A program made the translations under genes and the position numbers. Positions 35,333 through 43,581 of a stretch of DNA of 64,000 nucleotides are shown piece after piece. The stretch spans positions 1 to 64,000 of the forward strand of contig JAGCOF010000018.1 in the NCBI GenBank assembly GCA_017645585.1, written 5' to 3'. Source of the DNA: Bacteroidales bacterium (GTDB taxonomy: Bacteria; Bacteroidota; Bacteroidia; Bacteroidales; P3). Position 1 is the first letter of the stretch; each line of letters starts with the position of its first letter. Under the pieces are notes generated by a model. It worked only from the letters and a program-made list of their open reading frames with translations, did not search any database and had not been told where the DNA came from.

Positions 35333-36742
35333 TTAGCGGGTCACCACGAGGCGCTTAGAGGTGGTGCCGTCGGAGGTGGTAATCATCAGGTGATAAAACC
35401 CTGCCGACAGGCCGTTGAGGTCAATCTCTGTGCGGCGGCCATGTACGGGAATGTTCCATACATGCTGTCCAACAGCATCATACACGTCCACTGCCATAAT
35501 CACATAGTCGCTCTCCACCATCACGCTCTCCGTTGCAGGGTTGGGAGCCACTGAGGTGAGTTTCGATAGTTCCGAGGGTTCGAGGGCGGCACCCACCGTA
35601 GGTCGGAAATACACCACCTCGCTCCATTCGCCCTCGCTCTTGTCTTCATCGCAGTAGGGACGCACACGAAGACCATACAGAAAGGTGGGATCAAGGTCGC
35701 AGATATGGGCGAAGTTGAGGTTTGGAAATACCGACTGCCAATTACCCATCGGCATGGAGCGCGGGCCGTACTGCACCTCATAGCCAAATTGATGGTTGAT
35801 AAATGCGTCCCAGGTAACGTCGATGCAGCTGTCGCCTGCCGTCAGCACTTGCAGGTTCTCCACCGGTGGGCAGTAGTCGGGCGGCGGCACAGTGGTATCC
35901 ACGCGGATAATGGGGAATACCATCGGGACTATCCAATAATTTGTATACCAAGGGCCCGGATGTTCATTGTAAATAGACGTACCAGGTAAATTATAAACGA
36001 TAGAGGGCCAATACATACCACATATCTCGTTGGAGTAACCATGTTCCGTGCTGGCCTGACCTTCGCAGTTGACCCATCCGCCCGCGGAACGGGGATAATA
36101 GTAATTAAAGGGTGCAAAACCCGATATATGGCGATTGACAGAAGGATGTAGATAACTATAATACGTCTGTCCTATATAGAACGAGTCGTGCACAATGATT
36201 GCACTATCAAAATAATACTCCACAATGGGCAATGTTTGAGACCAACGCACTCCATTGTTGCAACATAGGCTGTCGGAATCAAATGACGACCCTGGAGTAC
36301 CGACTGTTGAGCCGTTGCCGCGAATGATGATATGTCGACTTAAATCGTTTGGGTGCCAGGGAATTTCCGCAACCTTATGGATAGAATCGGGGGTGGCTTC
36401 GTAGATTAAAAAGTACTCTTGTATGGGTAGGCTGTCCAATAATTCCCCGGTTTGTAGGTCTCTGAACATCTCTGGCTGCAAAGAGGCAATGCCAATCACC
36501 TCAAGAGGGGTGGATGTAAAACCGTAGGAGAGAATTTTATAAGGAGTTCCCATGGGGAATAAAATATATCTGCGATCCTGCGTATGATATGAATTCTCAA
36601 AATCCCACCAATTGTGGTAATAAATCGGTGAATCATACATGATTGTATCGCCTGTGCAGTGATAATACAAGTCCGAGTACTGCGCCTGCAAGCCGCCGAC
36701 GCAAAGCAACAAAACCGCAAAAATCAGTATGTTTTTCTTCAT
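35333..36742 (-). CDS. T9SS-secreted protein with fibronectin III and type A sorting domain
   Basis: 469 residues from MKKNILIFAVLLLCVGGLQAQ (signal peptide). A fibronectin type III-like domain lies at about 300-385 (PPVENLQVLTAGDSCIDVTW). The C-terminal 75 residues (SVAPNPATESVMVES ... GLSAGFYHLMITTSDGTTSK) are a type IX secretion sorting domain, so it should cross the outer membrane and be surface-attached or released. The N-terminal 280 residues are Tyr-rich and unassigned. The gene is lower in GC than its neighbours. Confidence 0.85.
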   Translation of the reverse strand: MKKNILIFAVLLLCVGGLQAQYSDLYYHCTGDTIMYDSPIYYHNWWDFENSYHTQDRRYILFPMGTPYKILSYGFTSTPLEVIGIASLQPEMFRDLQTGELLDSLPIQEYFLIYEATPDSIHKVAEIPWHPNDLSRHIIIRGNGSTVGTPGSSFDSDSLCCNNGVRWSQTLPIVEYYFDSAIIVHDSFYIGQTYYSYLHPSVNRHISGFAPFNYYYPRSAGGWVNCEGQASTEHGYSNEICGMYWPSIVYNLPGTSIYNEHPGPWYTNYWIVPMVFPIIRVDTTVPPPDYCPPVENLQVLTAGDSCIDVTWDAFINHQFGYEVQYGPRSMPMGNWQSVFPNLNFAHICDLDPTFLYGLRVRPYCDEDKSEGEWSEVVYFRPTVGAALEPSELSKLTSVAPNPATESVMVESDYVIMAVDVYDAVGQHVWNIPVHGRRTEIDLNGLSAGFYHLMITTSDGTTSKRLVVTR

Positions 36743-36854
36743 ATTATTGTTTTTGTCATTTCCCTTATTTGCACTATAGGCGTACAAGGTGCCAAAATCT
36801 GCTCATTTTTAACAAACATTTAACTTTGTTTAACAATTAGGCCCGATTTTGGTG

Positions 36855-36885
36855 CAAAAATACAACTTTTTTTCGAACTGACAAA
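36855..36885 (-). promoter_or_regulatory. Promoter of the T9SS-secreted protein gene
   Basis: On the minus strand TTTG (36885-36882) and TATTTTTG (36862-36855) are 19 bp apart. The leader is about 105 nt. Confidence 0.8.
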
Positions 36886-36893
36886 ATAAATAT

Positions 36894-36981
36894 CGGATAA
36901 CTTCGGGATAACCTCGGGACAACTACCGGATAACTCTTGGGTAACTCTTGGATGAGTATTGGCGGAGCGAGATGTTGTCCC
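36894..36981. repeat. 11-bp-phased array of GGATAAC-type units (8 units)
   Basis: CGGATAACTTC, GGGATAACCTC, GGGACAACTAC, CGGATAACTCT, TGGGTAACTCT, TGGATGAGTAT, TGGCGGAGCGA, GATGTTGTCCC in strict 11-bp succession, immediately upstream of the promoter at 36855-36885 and 17 bp before element copy B. Confidence 0.9.
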
Positions 36982-36997
36982 ATTTTTTGCAATTTAT

Positions 36998-37276
36998 ATC
37001 GTGCACGACCTATCTGGAGCGACACCGTAGATGCACCGTGTTTTGTCCGACTGTGGTCGGACTTCAGTCGGAGTTGAGTCGGACATGAGTCGGAGGTGAG
37101 TCGGAGGGGGTGCGACGACAATACGATATCGTATGCTCTGGAACAGTGGTTTTTAGGTGATTGGTGGTTGGTAACCGGTAGCCGGTGGCCGGTAAAACGG
37201 CGGTTGGAGGGGCGGTTTGGAGGTCGAACTGACAACTGACAACCAACAACTGACAACTATTTATGTCGTGCACGAC
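36998..37276 (+). repeat. Palindrome-bounded intergenic element, copy B
   Basis: ATCGTGCACGAC (36998-37009) and GTCGTGCACGAC (37265-37276) bound 279 bp. Inside: ATGCACCGTGTTTTGTCCGA, then an 11-bp-phased array (37045-37121) of GTCGGAC/GTCGGAG units, the perfect palindrome ATACGATATCGTAT (37119-37132), then heptamer runs AACCGGT, AGCCGGT, GGCCGGT and GACAACT, GACAACC, AACAACT, GACAACT. It fills the divergent spacer (36743-37394) between the T9SS gene and the gene at 37395. Confidence 0.88.
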
Positions 37277-37394
37277 CTATTTTCGGAGGAGTGATTGATG
37301 CAAAAAAAAAATGTGGCGGACACAATAAAAAATGAAATAATGTGTTACTTGCTTATACTTATTAATTGTAAATAAATAAAAAACAGATATTATC

Positions 37395-38144
37395 ATGAAG
37401 AGAACCATTCTTTTGGCCGCAGCACTGCTCTTTGCGTCGAGCGGCCTGATGGCCCAGAACTCGTTCAAGGGCATTGTGAAGTACAAAGTGGAGTCGACCG
37501 GCGAGGTGCCTGTGGAGCTTCGCGAGGAGACGCGCAGCGCCGAAATCAAGGTGTCGGGCGACGACATGTTCACCAAGAGTGTCATTTTCACACAGGGCTC
37601 CGACGCCATTCTGGTGCAGGGCCTGAAGACGACGCAGTGCGTGAATTACAGCATGTATCTCAATGCTTTGCGCGGCGAGGGTTTCGATTTCACCTATCAG
37701 GGCGACGGCAAGTTGCTGGTGAAGGCCGAGGCCAAGGCGAGCGACTTCGACAGCGTGGATATTCCCGACACCGAACCGGGCCATTTCTACTATGAGTACA
37801 TTCCGAGCGAAACCAAGCAGGTGGCCGGCATGACGGCCAAGAAGATGATCCGCCACACCTATGACGAGGATGGCGTGGACCATCCGATGACGATGTGGTA
37901 CAGCGACGAGATTGGTCCGAAGATCAATGTCCTCTTCGGTGGCATCAAGGGCATGCCGCTGGAGTGCACGATGGATGCCGGCGAAGGCCGCGCCATCACC
38001 TACACCGCCACCGAGATTGTGAAGGGCAAGGTGAAGGAGACCGACTTCCTGCTGCCCGACGGCTACGAGACGTTGAGCGAGGAGGAGCTGGAGACCCTCG
38101 GCACCGAAATCCATGATGCCATCGAACTCCTGCAGGGCGAGTGA
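37395..38144 (+). CDS. Secreted GLPGLI/DUF4412-like protein
   Basis: 249 residues with signal peptide MKRTILLAAALLFASSGLMAQ. NSFKGIVKYKVESTGEVP at the start of the mature part, an EIGPKINVLFGGIKGMPLEC segment and a conserved KKMIRHTY stretch resemble the GLPGLI/DUF4412 families of periplasmic Bacteroidota proteins of unknown function. The next gene, ftsK, begins 42 nt downstream across a heptamer repeat. Confidence 0.7.
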   Translation: MKRTILLAAALLFASSGLMAQNSFKGIVKYKVESTGEVPVELREETRSAEIKVSGDDMFTKSVIFTQGSDAILVQGLKTTQCVNYSMYLNALRGEGFDFTYQGDGKLLVKAEAKASDFDSVDIPDTEPGHFYYEYIPSETKQVAGMTAKKMIRHTYDEDGVDHPMTMWYSDEIGPKINVLFGGIKGMPLECTMDAGEGRAITYTATEIVKGKVKETDFLLPDGYETLSEEELETLGTEIHDAIELLQGE

Positions 38145-38145
38145 T

Positions 38146-38180
38146 GAAAGTTTGAAGTTGAAGGTTTAAAGTTTAAATTT
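38146..38180 (+). repeat. Heptamer array in the spacer before ftsK
   Basis: Adjacent 7-nt units of the AGTTTGA, AGTTGAA, GGTTTAA, AGTTTAA type. It abuts the unusual GTG start of ftsK and holds the in-frame stop that rules out a longer protein. Confidence 0.75.
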
Positions 38181-38185
38181 TCAAG

Positions 38186-40645
38186 GTGGCCGCCTCCAAG
38201 AGTAAAAAAACTACTAAGACTAAGAAGGGCAAGACCGCACCGCGCAAGCGCGGCGACGGTTTTGTCGCTTTCTTGCGCAGCAAGCGCTTTGCGCACATCC
38301 GCGGGGCGCTGTATGTGCTGTTCTCCATTTTCCTGGTGATAGCGATGGTGGGCTACTACGCCACCACAGGGCGCGGCGGCTGGCTGGGCGCCGCGGGTCA
38401 CGGCGTGGCCGAGTTCTTCACCACCAACCTCTTCGGCCTCGGCTCGCTGGGCTTCGCGCTGCTGTTCTTCGTCTACGGCATGCGGCTGTGGGACGTGGTG
38501 GTGATGCCGTGGTGGAAGACCTTCGGCAGCACCCTGTTCTGGATGCTGTGGCTGAGCCTGACGTTGGGCTATATCGGCGGCGCGTGGGTGCATCGGGCGG
38601 GCTTTGAGAGCTATGCCGGCATCGGCGTGCAGCTGGCCGAGCCGCTGCACCGCTGGCTGAGCTGGTGGACGCTGGTGATACTGCTTTTCCTCGCCGTGCT
38701 CTTCCTGGTGCTGGTGCACAAGATGGAGCTGCCCGAGGTGAAGCTGCCCAAGGTGGACATGAAGAAGGCCGTGAAGGCCGTGGAACGCGAGCTGGTGGAT
38801 GTGGCCACCGACCATACGGGAACCGGTGACCGGAAAACGGAGAGCGTGGAACCGGAAACGGAGAAGGACGGGAGTGCCTTCGACGAGGAGGCTATGAAGC
38901 TCTTCCAGCAGCCTGCCGAAATAGACCTGCCGGTCGACGAGGATCCTGCCTTCAGCATCGACGACGAGTTTGCCCGCATCAACGCCAAGGCGCAGGGCCA
39001 AAGCCCCGAGGAGATTACCTTCACCATCGACGAGAACGCCGAGCCCTCCGGTAATTCGGAGTATTCCGAGGAATCGGAAGAGTCTGAAGTGTCAGAGGAA
39101 CTCGACCCCGACGACTACCGTCAGCACTACGGCCTCGACGAGCCCTACGACCCGCACCTCGACCTGCGCGACTACCAGATGCCGCAGACCGACCTGCTCG
39201 AGGACTCGGAGGTGAAGAACGTGAAGGTCAGCAAGGAAGAACTGATTGCCAACAAGGACCGCATTGTGCAGACCTTGAACGACTATGGCATCGAGATTAC
39301 GGAGATTACCGCCACTCCAGGCCCGACGGTGACGCTCTACAAGATAAAGCCCGCCCCCGGCGTGCGCATCAGCAAAATCAAGGGCCTGGAGAACGACATC
39401 GCCCTGAGCCTGGCGGCCCTCGGCATCCGCATTATCGCCCCCATCCCGGGCGAGAGCAACATCGGCATCGAGGTGCCCAACGCCAAGCCGCAGATTGTGA
39501 GCATGAAGACCATGCTCGAGAGCCCCGCCTTCACCGACGCCAAGATGGAGCTGCCGGTGGCGTTCGGCAAGACCATCAGCAACGAGCCTTTCGTCACCGA
39601 CCTGGCCAAGATGCCCCACCTGCTGATGGCCGGTGCCACGGGTACGGGTAAGAGTGTGGGCCTCAATGCGGTGCTGGCAAGCCTGCTGTACAAGAAGCAT
39701 CCGTCGGAGTTGAAGCTGGTGCTGGTGGACCCGAAGAAGGTGGAGTTCAGCCTCTACTCGGCCCTCGACCGGCACTACCTGGCCAAGATGCCCGACGAGG
39801 AGGAGGCCGTCATCACCGACGTGAAGAAGGTGGTGCGCACCCTCAACTCGCTGTGCATCGAGATGGACAGCCGCTACGACCTGCTGAAGCAGGCCAAGGT
39901 GAGAAAGATTACGGAATACAACGAGAAGTTCTGCAAGCGCATGCTCAACCCCGAGCACGGCCACCGCTACCTGCCCTATATCGTGGTGGTGATCGACGAG
40001 TTCGGCGACCTGATTATGACGGCCGGCAAGGAGGTGGAGCTGCCGATTGCACGTCTGGCACAGCTGGCACGTGCGGTGGGTATCCATCTGATTATCGCCA
40101 CCCAGCGCCCCACGACGAATATCATCACGGGCACCATCAAGGCCAACTTCCCTGCGCGTGTGGCTTTCCGCGTCACCAGCGGCATCGACAGCAAGACCAT
40201 CCTCGACACCGGCGGCGCCCAGCAGCTGATTGGGCGCGGCGACATGCTCATCTCGCTGGCCGGCAAGGATATGGTGCGCCTGCAGTGCGCCTTGATTGAC
40301 ACGCCGGAGATCGAGCGCCTGGTGAAGTTCATCGGCGAGCAGCGCGGCTACCCCGAGGGCTTCGAGCTGCCCGAGTATCTGGACGAGAACGAGGAGCCGA
40401 ACAAGGAGTTCGACGCCAAGCATATCGACGAGTACTTCAAGGATGCGGCGCGGCTGGTGGTGAGTTCGCAGTTTGGCAGCACATCGCTGCTGCAGCGCAA
40501 GTTGCAGTTGGGCTACAACCGTGCAGGCCGTATCATCGACCAGCTGGAGGCTGCCGGCATTGTGGGTCCCAGCAACGGCAGCAAGCCGCGCGACGTGCTC
40601 ATCCACGATGAGGTCAGTCTTGAAGAGTTATTGAAAACATTATAG
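38186..40645 (+). CDS. ftsK: DNA translocase FtsK/SpoIIIE
   Basis: 819 residues. A basic N-terminal tail leads into four membrane helices (about 30-175), an acidic linker (about 215-330) including SE-rich tripeptides, then the RecA-like motor with Walker A GATGTGKS (about 482-489), Walker B VVVIDEFGDLIMTAGKEVE and the C-terminal gamma winged helix (LLQRKLQLGYNRAGRIIDQL) that reads polarity sequences. It couples chromosome segregation to division at the septum. The start is GTG at 38186; an in-frame TAA lies just upstream. The linker carries low-complexity DNA (about 38820-38860 and 39050-39100). Confidence 0.95.
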   Translation: MAASKSKKTTKTKKGKTAPRKRGDGFVAFLRSKRFAHIRGALYVLFSIFLVIAMVGYYATTGRGGWLGAAGHGVAEFFTTNLFGLGSLGFALLFFVYGMRLWDVVVMPWWKTFGSTLFWMLWLSLTLGYIGGAWVHRAGFESYAGIGVQLAEPLHRWLSWWTLVILLFLAVLFLVLVHKMELPEVKLPKVDMKKAVKAVERELVDVATDHTGTGDRKTESVEPETEKDGSAFDEEAMKLFQQPAEIDLPVDEDPAFSIDDEFARINAKAQGQSPEEITFTIDENAEPSGNSEYSEESEESEVSEELDPDDYRQHYGLDEPYDPHLDLRDYQMPQTDLLEDSEVKNVKVSKEELIANKDRIVQTLNDYGIEITEITATPGPTVTLYKIKPAPGVRISKIKGLENDIALSLAALGIRIIAPIPGESNIGIEVPNAKPQIVSMKTMLESPAFTDAKMELPVAFGKTISNEPFVTDLAKMPHLLMAGATGTGKSVGLNAVLASLLYKKHPSELKLVLVDPKKVEFSLYSALDRHYLAKMPDEEEAVITDVKKVVRTLNSLCIEMDSRYDLLKQAKVRKITEYNEKFCKRMLNPEHGHRYLPYIVVVIDEFGDLIMTAGKEVELPIARLAQLARAVGIHLIIATQRPTTNIITGTIKANFPARVAFRVTSGIDSKTILDTGGAQQLIGRGDMLISLAGKDMVRLQCALIDTPEIERLVKFIGEQRGYPEGFELPEYLDENEEPNKEFDAKHIDEYFKDAARLVVSSQFGSTSLLQRKLQLGYNRAGRIIDQLEAAGIVGPSNGSKPRDVLIHDEVSLEELLKTL

Positions 40646-40647
40646 TT

Positions 40648-40893
40648 ATGAAACGTAAAATACTATGTCTTTCGGCCGCATTGCTGCTGATTTCGGTGGC
40701 GGGGTGCGACAAGCAGAAGACCTGCCGCTGTTCGGTGCGCGGCACACAGGATGTGCGTATTATCAAGATTGAAAAAGGCGAGTGCGAGCAGATTTCGCTC
40801 TATCAGTACCATACCGCCCTCGACAGCCTGGAGGTCGACTCGCTGGTGTGTACGGGTTACGAGTTTGGCATCGACAGCATCTTTAAAGATTGA
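40648..40893 (+). CDS. Tiny cysteine-rich lipoprotein 1
   Basis: 81 residues. Lipobox LLISVAGC (Cys20) then a CxC pair (Cys26, Cys28), Cys46 and Cys68. It starts 2 nt after ftsK. The same five-cysteine layout appears in the next gene and at 48615-48815, making a small family in this window. No named family recognised. Periplasm-facing lipid-anchored protein; four non-lipid cysteines could form disulfides or bind metal. Confidence 0.75.
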   Translation: MKRKILCLSAALLLISVAGCDKQKTCRCSVRGTQDVRIIKIEKGECEQISLYQYHTALDSLEVDSLVCTGYEFGIDSIFKD

Positions 40894-40898
40894 ACGCT

Positions 40899-41153
40899 AT
40901 GAAAAAGAAGATACTCCCCCTGATGATTGTGGCGCTGTCGTTGGCCGGATGTGCCAAAGACAAGCAGTGCAAGTGCGTCACTACGGATGTACCCGACGAC
41001 GGCCTGCTGAAGGTGCTGGTGGTCGATGGCGGCATGAATTGCAGCGACATTGTGGAGATGGCCATTGAGGTGAAAGACCGCGACGAGAATGGCAACTACA
41101 CGCTGCGCCGTACCGAAGTGCACAAGGTAAAGTGCCGCGACTATGCCGAGTAA
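40899..41153 (+). CDS. Tiny cysteine-rich lipoprotein 2
   Basis: 84 residues. Lipobox IVALSLAGC (Cys18), CKC pair (Cys24, Cys26), MNC at Cys48 and KVKC at Cys79. Begins 5 nt after its paralogue and overlaps the DoxX-thioredoxin gene by 11 nt, so the three genes are translationally linked. An ATG at 40890 would put three extra residues before the signal peptide and is less likely. Confidence 0.75.
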   Translation: MKKKILPLMIVALSLAGCAKDKQCKCVTTDVPDDGLLKVLVVDGGMNCSDIVEMAIEVKDRDENGNYTLRRTEVHKVKCRDYAE

Positions 41154-42012
41154 GAGGCCGGTAGTCGTCCTTGTGCTGCGCCTCCTTCTGGCAGCGGTGT
41201 TCATGGTGTCGGCTGTGGCGAAGCTGTTCGCCATCGACGACTTCGAATTGTATGTCTTTTCTTATGGTTTCTTCTCGCTGAACGCCAGCTACCTGGTGGC
41301 GCGGGTCTGTATTGCTGTCGAGTTTCTTGTGGGTTTGTTTCTCGCCCTCGGTTGGTGGGCGCGGTGGGTGCAGCTGCTGGCGTTGGCCATGCTGCTTTTC
41401 TTCTCGCTGTTCCTCTGCTATGCGGCGCTTGTGGGCCGCACCGATTCCTGTCAGTGCTTCGGCCGCCTGGCGGACTTCAACCCCGCACAGTCGCTGTTGA
41501 AAAACGCGCTGCTGATCGTGCTGGTGTTGCTGCTTGTCAGGTTTTATAGGCCTCTTGGGTTTCCCAAGCCGTCTAAGATTAGGGTTGTTTTGTCTATTGT
41601 TTTTGTTCTGGCTTCGTTTGTGGCGGTCTTCTGTATCTCGGTGCCCGACAATTGGCTGTATGGTGGCGAGGAGAGTCGCTACGACAAGGTGCTGCTTGAG
41701 GAGGCAGTGTCTCCCGGCGGAGCGCTGGCGGAGGAGGGTCTTGCGGAAGGGCATCAGCTGGTGGCTTTTGTGACGCCGGGATGTCCCTATTGCCGTATGA
41801 CACGGGAAAAGCTTTCGTCCATTGCCTCGCGCCACCATCTGGATACTGCCAGCATCCATTACTATGAGCCGCAGGAGTTGCCCGACGGGCTGTTTTTGCA
41901 GATTACTTATGGTCAGCGCCCCTTGATCCTGCTGCTCGACAACGGGGTGCCTGTGGTTACGTACCACTACCGCAATATCAACGAGAAAGAGATTGAGGGC
42001 TTCCTGCGCTGA
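41143..42012 (+). CDS. DoxX/MauE-like membrane protein with C-terminal thioredoxin-like CxxC domain
   Basis: 289 residues. Four membrane helices (about 8-28, 50-70, 78-98, 118-135) with a Cys pair in a loop (DSCQCFG, Cys103/105) match the MauE/DoxX type of quinone- or disulfide-linked membrane proteins. A fifth helix (about 147-166) leads to a thioredoxin-like domain with TPGCPYCRMT (Cys214, Cys217). Likely a membrane thiol-disulfide exchanger. The adjoining cysteine-rich lipoproteins are candidate substrates; this link is inference from context. Confidence 0.8.
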   Translation: MPSKRPVVVLVLRLLLAAVFMVSAVAKLFAIDDFELYVFSYGFFSLNASYLVARVCIAVEFLVGLFLALGWWARWVQLLALAMLLFFSLFLCYAALVGRTDSCQCFGRLADFNPAQSLLKNALLIVLVLLLVRFYRPLGFPKPSKIRVVLSIVFVLASFVAVFCISVPDNWLYGGEESRYDKVLLEEAVSPGGALAEEGLAEGHQLVAFVTPGCPYCRMTREKLSSIASRHHLDTASIHYYEPQELPDGLFLQITYGQRPLILLLDNGVPVVTYHYRNINEKEIEGFLR

Positions 42013-42037
42013 TTGTTTACTACGCTGTTAGTAAGTT

Positions 42038-42071
42038 TTTGTATTCGTTTCTTGATTATTTTGTATCTTTG
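42038..42071 (+). promoter_or_regulatory. Promoter of the purF-like gene
   Basis: TTTG (42038-42041) and TATCTTTG (42064-42071), 22 bp apart, slightly longer than usual. The leader is about 75 nt. Confidence 0.75.
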
Positions 42072-42149
42072 CACTTTAACAGTATGATGATAAGTGCTGG
42101 CAAACGATACAAATTCAATATATTATAATATCATTTAAAGAATAAAAGC

Positions 42150-43562
42150 ATGAGTGGTTTCTTTGGCGTCGTCAGTGAGCGCCCTTGTATCTCCGATTTG
42201 TTCTATGGAACAGATTATCATTCGCATCTTGGCACCAAGCGAGCCGGCCTGGCTACCTTCGACGGCATGCAGGCTCACCAGAACATCCACAATATCCAGA
42301 ACTCGCACTTCCGTCCCAAGTTCTCCAAGGATCTGGCGGAGATGAAGGGCAATGTGGGCATCGGCGTCATCAGCGACACTGAGGCGCAGCCGGTGATGGT
42401 CAATTCACACCTGGGCCGCTTCGCTATCGCCACGGTGTCGAAAATCAACAACATTGCCGACTTGGAGAAGGATTGTCTGGACAAGCATCAGCAGTTCACC
42501 GACCTCAGCATCGGCCGCACCAATCCCACCGAGCTGGTGGCCTTGCTTATCTCGCAGGGCGACGATTTCGTCAGCGGCATTGAGAATGTGTACAACAGCG
42601 TCAAGGGTTCCTGCAGCATGATTATCCTTACGCCCGAAGGCATCATTGCAGCTCGTGACCGTTACGGCCGCACGCCTATTGTCATCGGCCGTCGCGGCAA
42701 CGACTATGCTGTTGCCTCCGAAAGCCACTCCTATGTCAATCTTGGCTATGAGACTTGCCGCTTCGTGGGACCCGGCGAGGTGGTGAAAGTGACGACCGAG
42801 GGCGGCATCAAAGTGATGCGCCAGGCCGAGCAGAAGAACCAGATATGCTCCTTCCTGTGGATTTACTATGGCTACCCCTGCACCGAATATGAAGGCATCA
42901 ACGCCGAGGAGGTGCGCTACAACCTGGGCCGCCTGATGGGCGAGCGCGACGATATCAACCCCGACTTTGTCAGCCCCATCCCCGACAGCGGCATCGGTAT
43001 GGCCCTTGGCTACAGCAACGGCCGTAAGATACCCTACAAGCGCGGCTTGCTGAAATACACCCCCACATGGAGCCGCAGCTTCATGCCTGTCAGCCAGGAG
43101 GACCGTTTCCTGGTGGCCAAGATGAAGCTCATCCCCTCGCGTGCTGTGCTGCAAGGCAAGGAAGTGGTCTTCTGCGACGACTCCATCGTGCGCGGCACCC
43201 AGTTGCGCGACAACGTGAAGATGCTCTACGACTACGGTGCCAAGAAGGTACACGTCCGTATCAGCTGCCCGCCGTTGGTGCATGGCTGCACCTTCCTCAA
43301 TTTCAGTGAGAGCAAGACCGACCGCGAACTCATCACCCGCCGCGTTATCGAGGAACTCGAGGGCGGCACCGTACGCAACCTGGAGGCCTACCACGACCAT
43401 ACCACCCCCGAATACGCCCGTATGGTCGAGGTGATACGCCAGCATGTGGGAGTGGATACCCTCAAGTTCAATACCGTTGACGACGTATGCGCCGCCATCG
43501 GCCTGCCCAAGGAAGGCATCTGCACCCATTGCTTCGACGCCAGCTCCTACGGCGACAAATGA
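42150..43562 (+). CDS. PurF-like class II amidotransferase / phosphoribosyltransferase
   Basis: 470 residues with the layout of amidophosphoribosyltransferase: N-terminal Ntn glutaminase fold (MSGFFGVV ... GTKRAGLATFDG) and C-terminal phosphoribosyltransferase with the PRPP loop VVFCDDSIVRGTQ (about 337-349). PurF makes phosphoribosylamine in purine synthesis, using Cys2 as glutaminase nucleophile. Here residue 2 is Ser and no nearby Cys replaces it (first Cys is at 13). The same substitution is, to my knowledge, typical of a Bacteroidota PurF paralogue, so it may use ammonia or serve another role. I therefore give no symbol. Confidence 0.85.
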   Translation: MSGFFGVVSERPCISDLFYGTDYHSHLGTKRAGLATFDGMQAHQNIHNIQNSHFRPKFSKDLAEMKGNVGIGVISDTEAQPVMVNSHLGRFAIATVSKINNIADLEKDCLDKHQQFTDLSIGRTNPTELVALLISQGDDFVSGIENVYNSVKGSCSMIILTPEGIIAARDRYGRTPIVIGRRGNDYAVASESHSYVNLGYETCRFVGPGEVVKVTTEGGIKVMRQAEQKNQICSFLWIYYGYPCTEYEGINAEEVRYNLGRLMGERDDINPDFVSPIPDSGIGMALGYSNGRKIPYKRGLLKYTPTWSRSFMPVSQEDRFLVAKMKLIPSRAVLQGKEVVFCDDSIVRGTQLRDNVKMLYDYGAKKVHVRISCPPLVHGCTFLNFSESKTDRELITRRVIEELEGGTVRNLEAYHDHTTPEYARMVEVIRQHVGVDTLKFNTVDDVCAAIGLPKEGICTHCFDASSYGDK

Positions 43563-43581
43563 CAATTCCAAACCAAAATAC

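Noticed and set aside
43444..43581. 46-residue N-terminal extension of the coiled-coil protein
   Set aside because: It overlaps the purF-like coding sequence in another frame and would bury the signal peptide.
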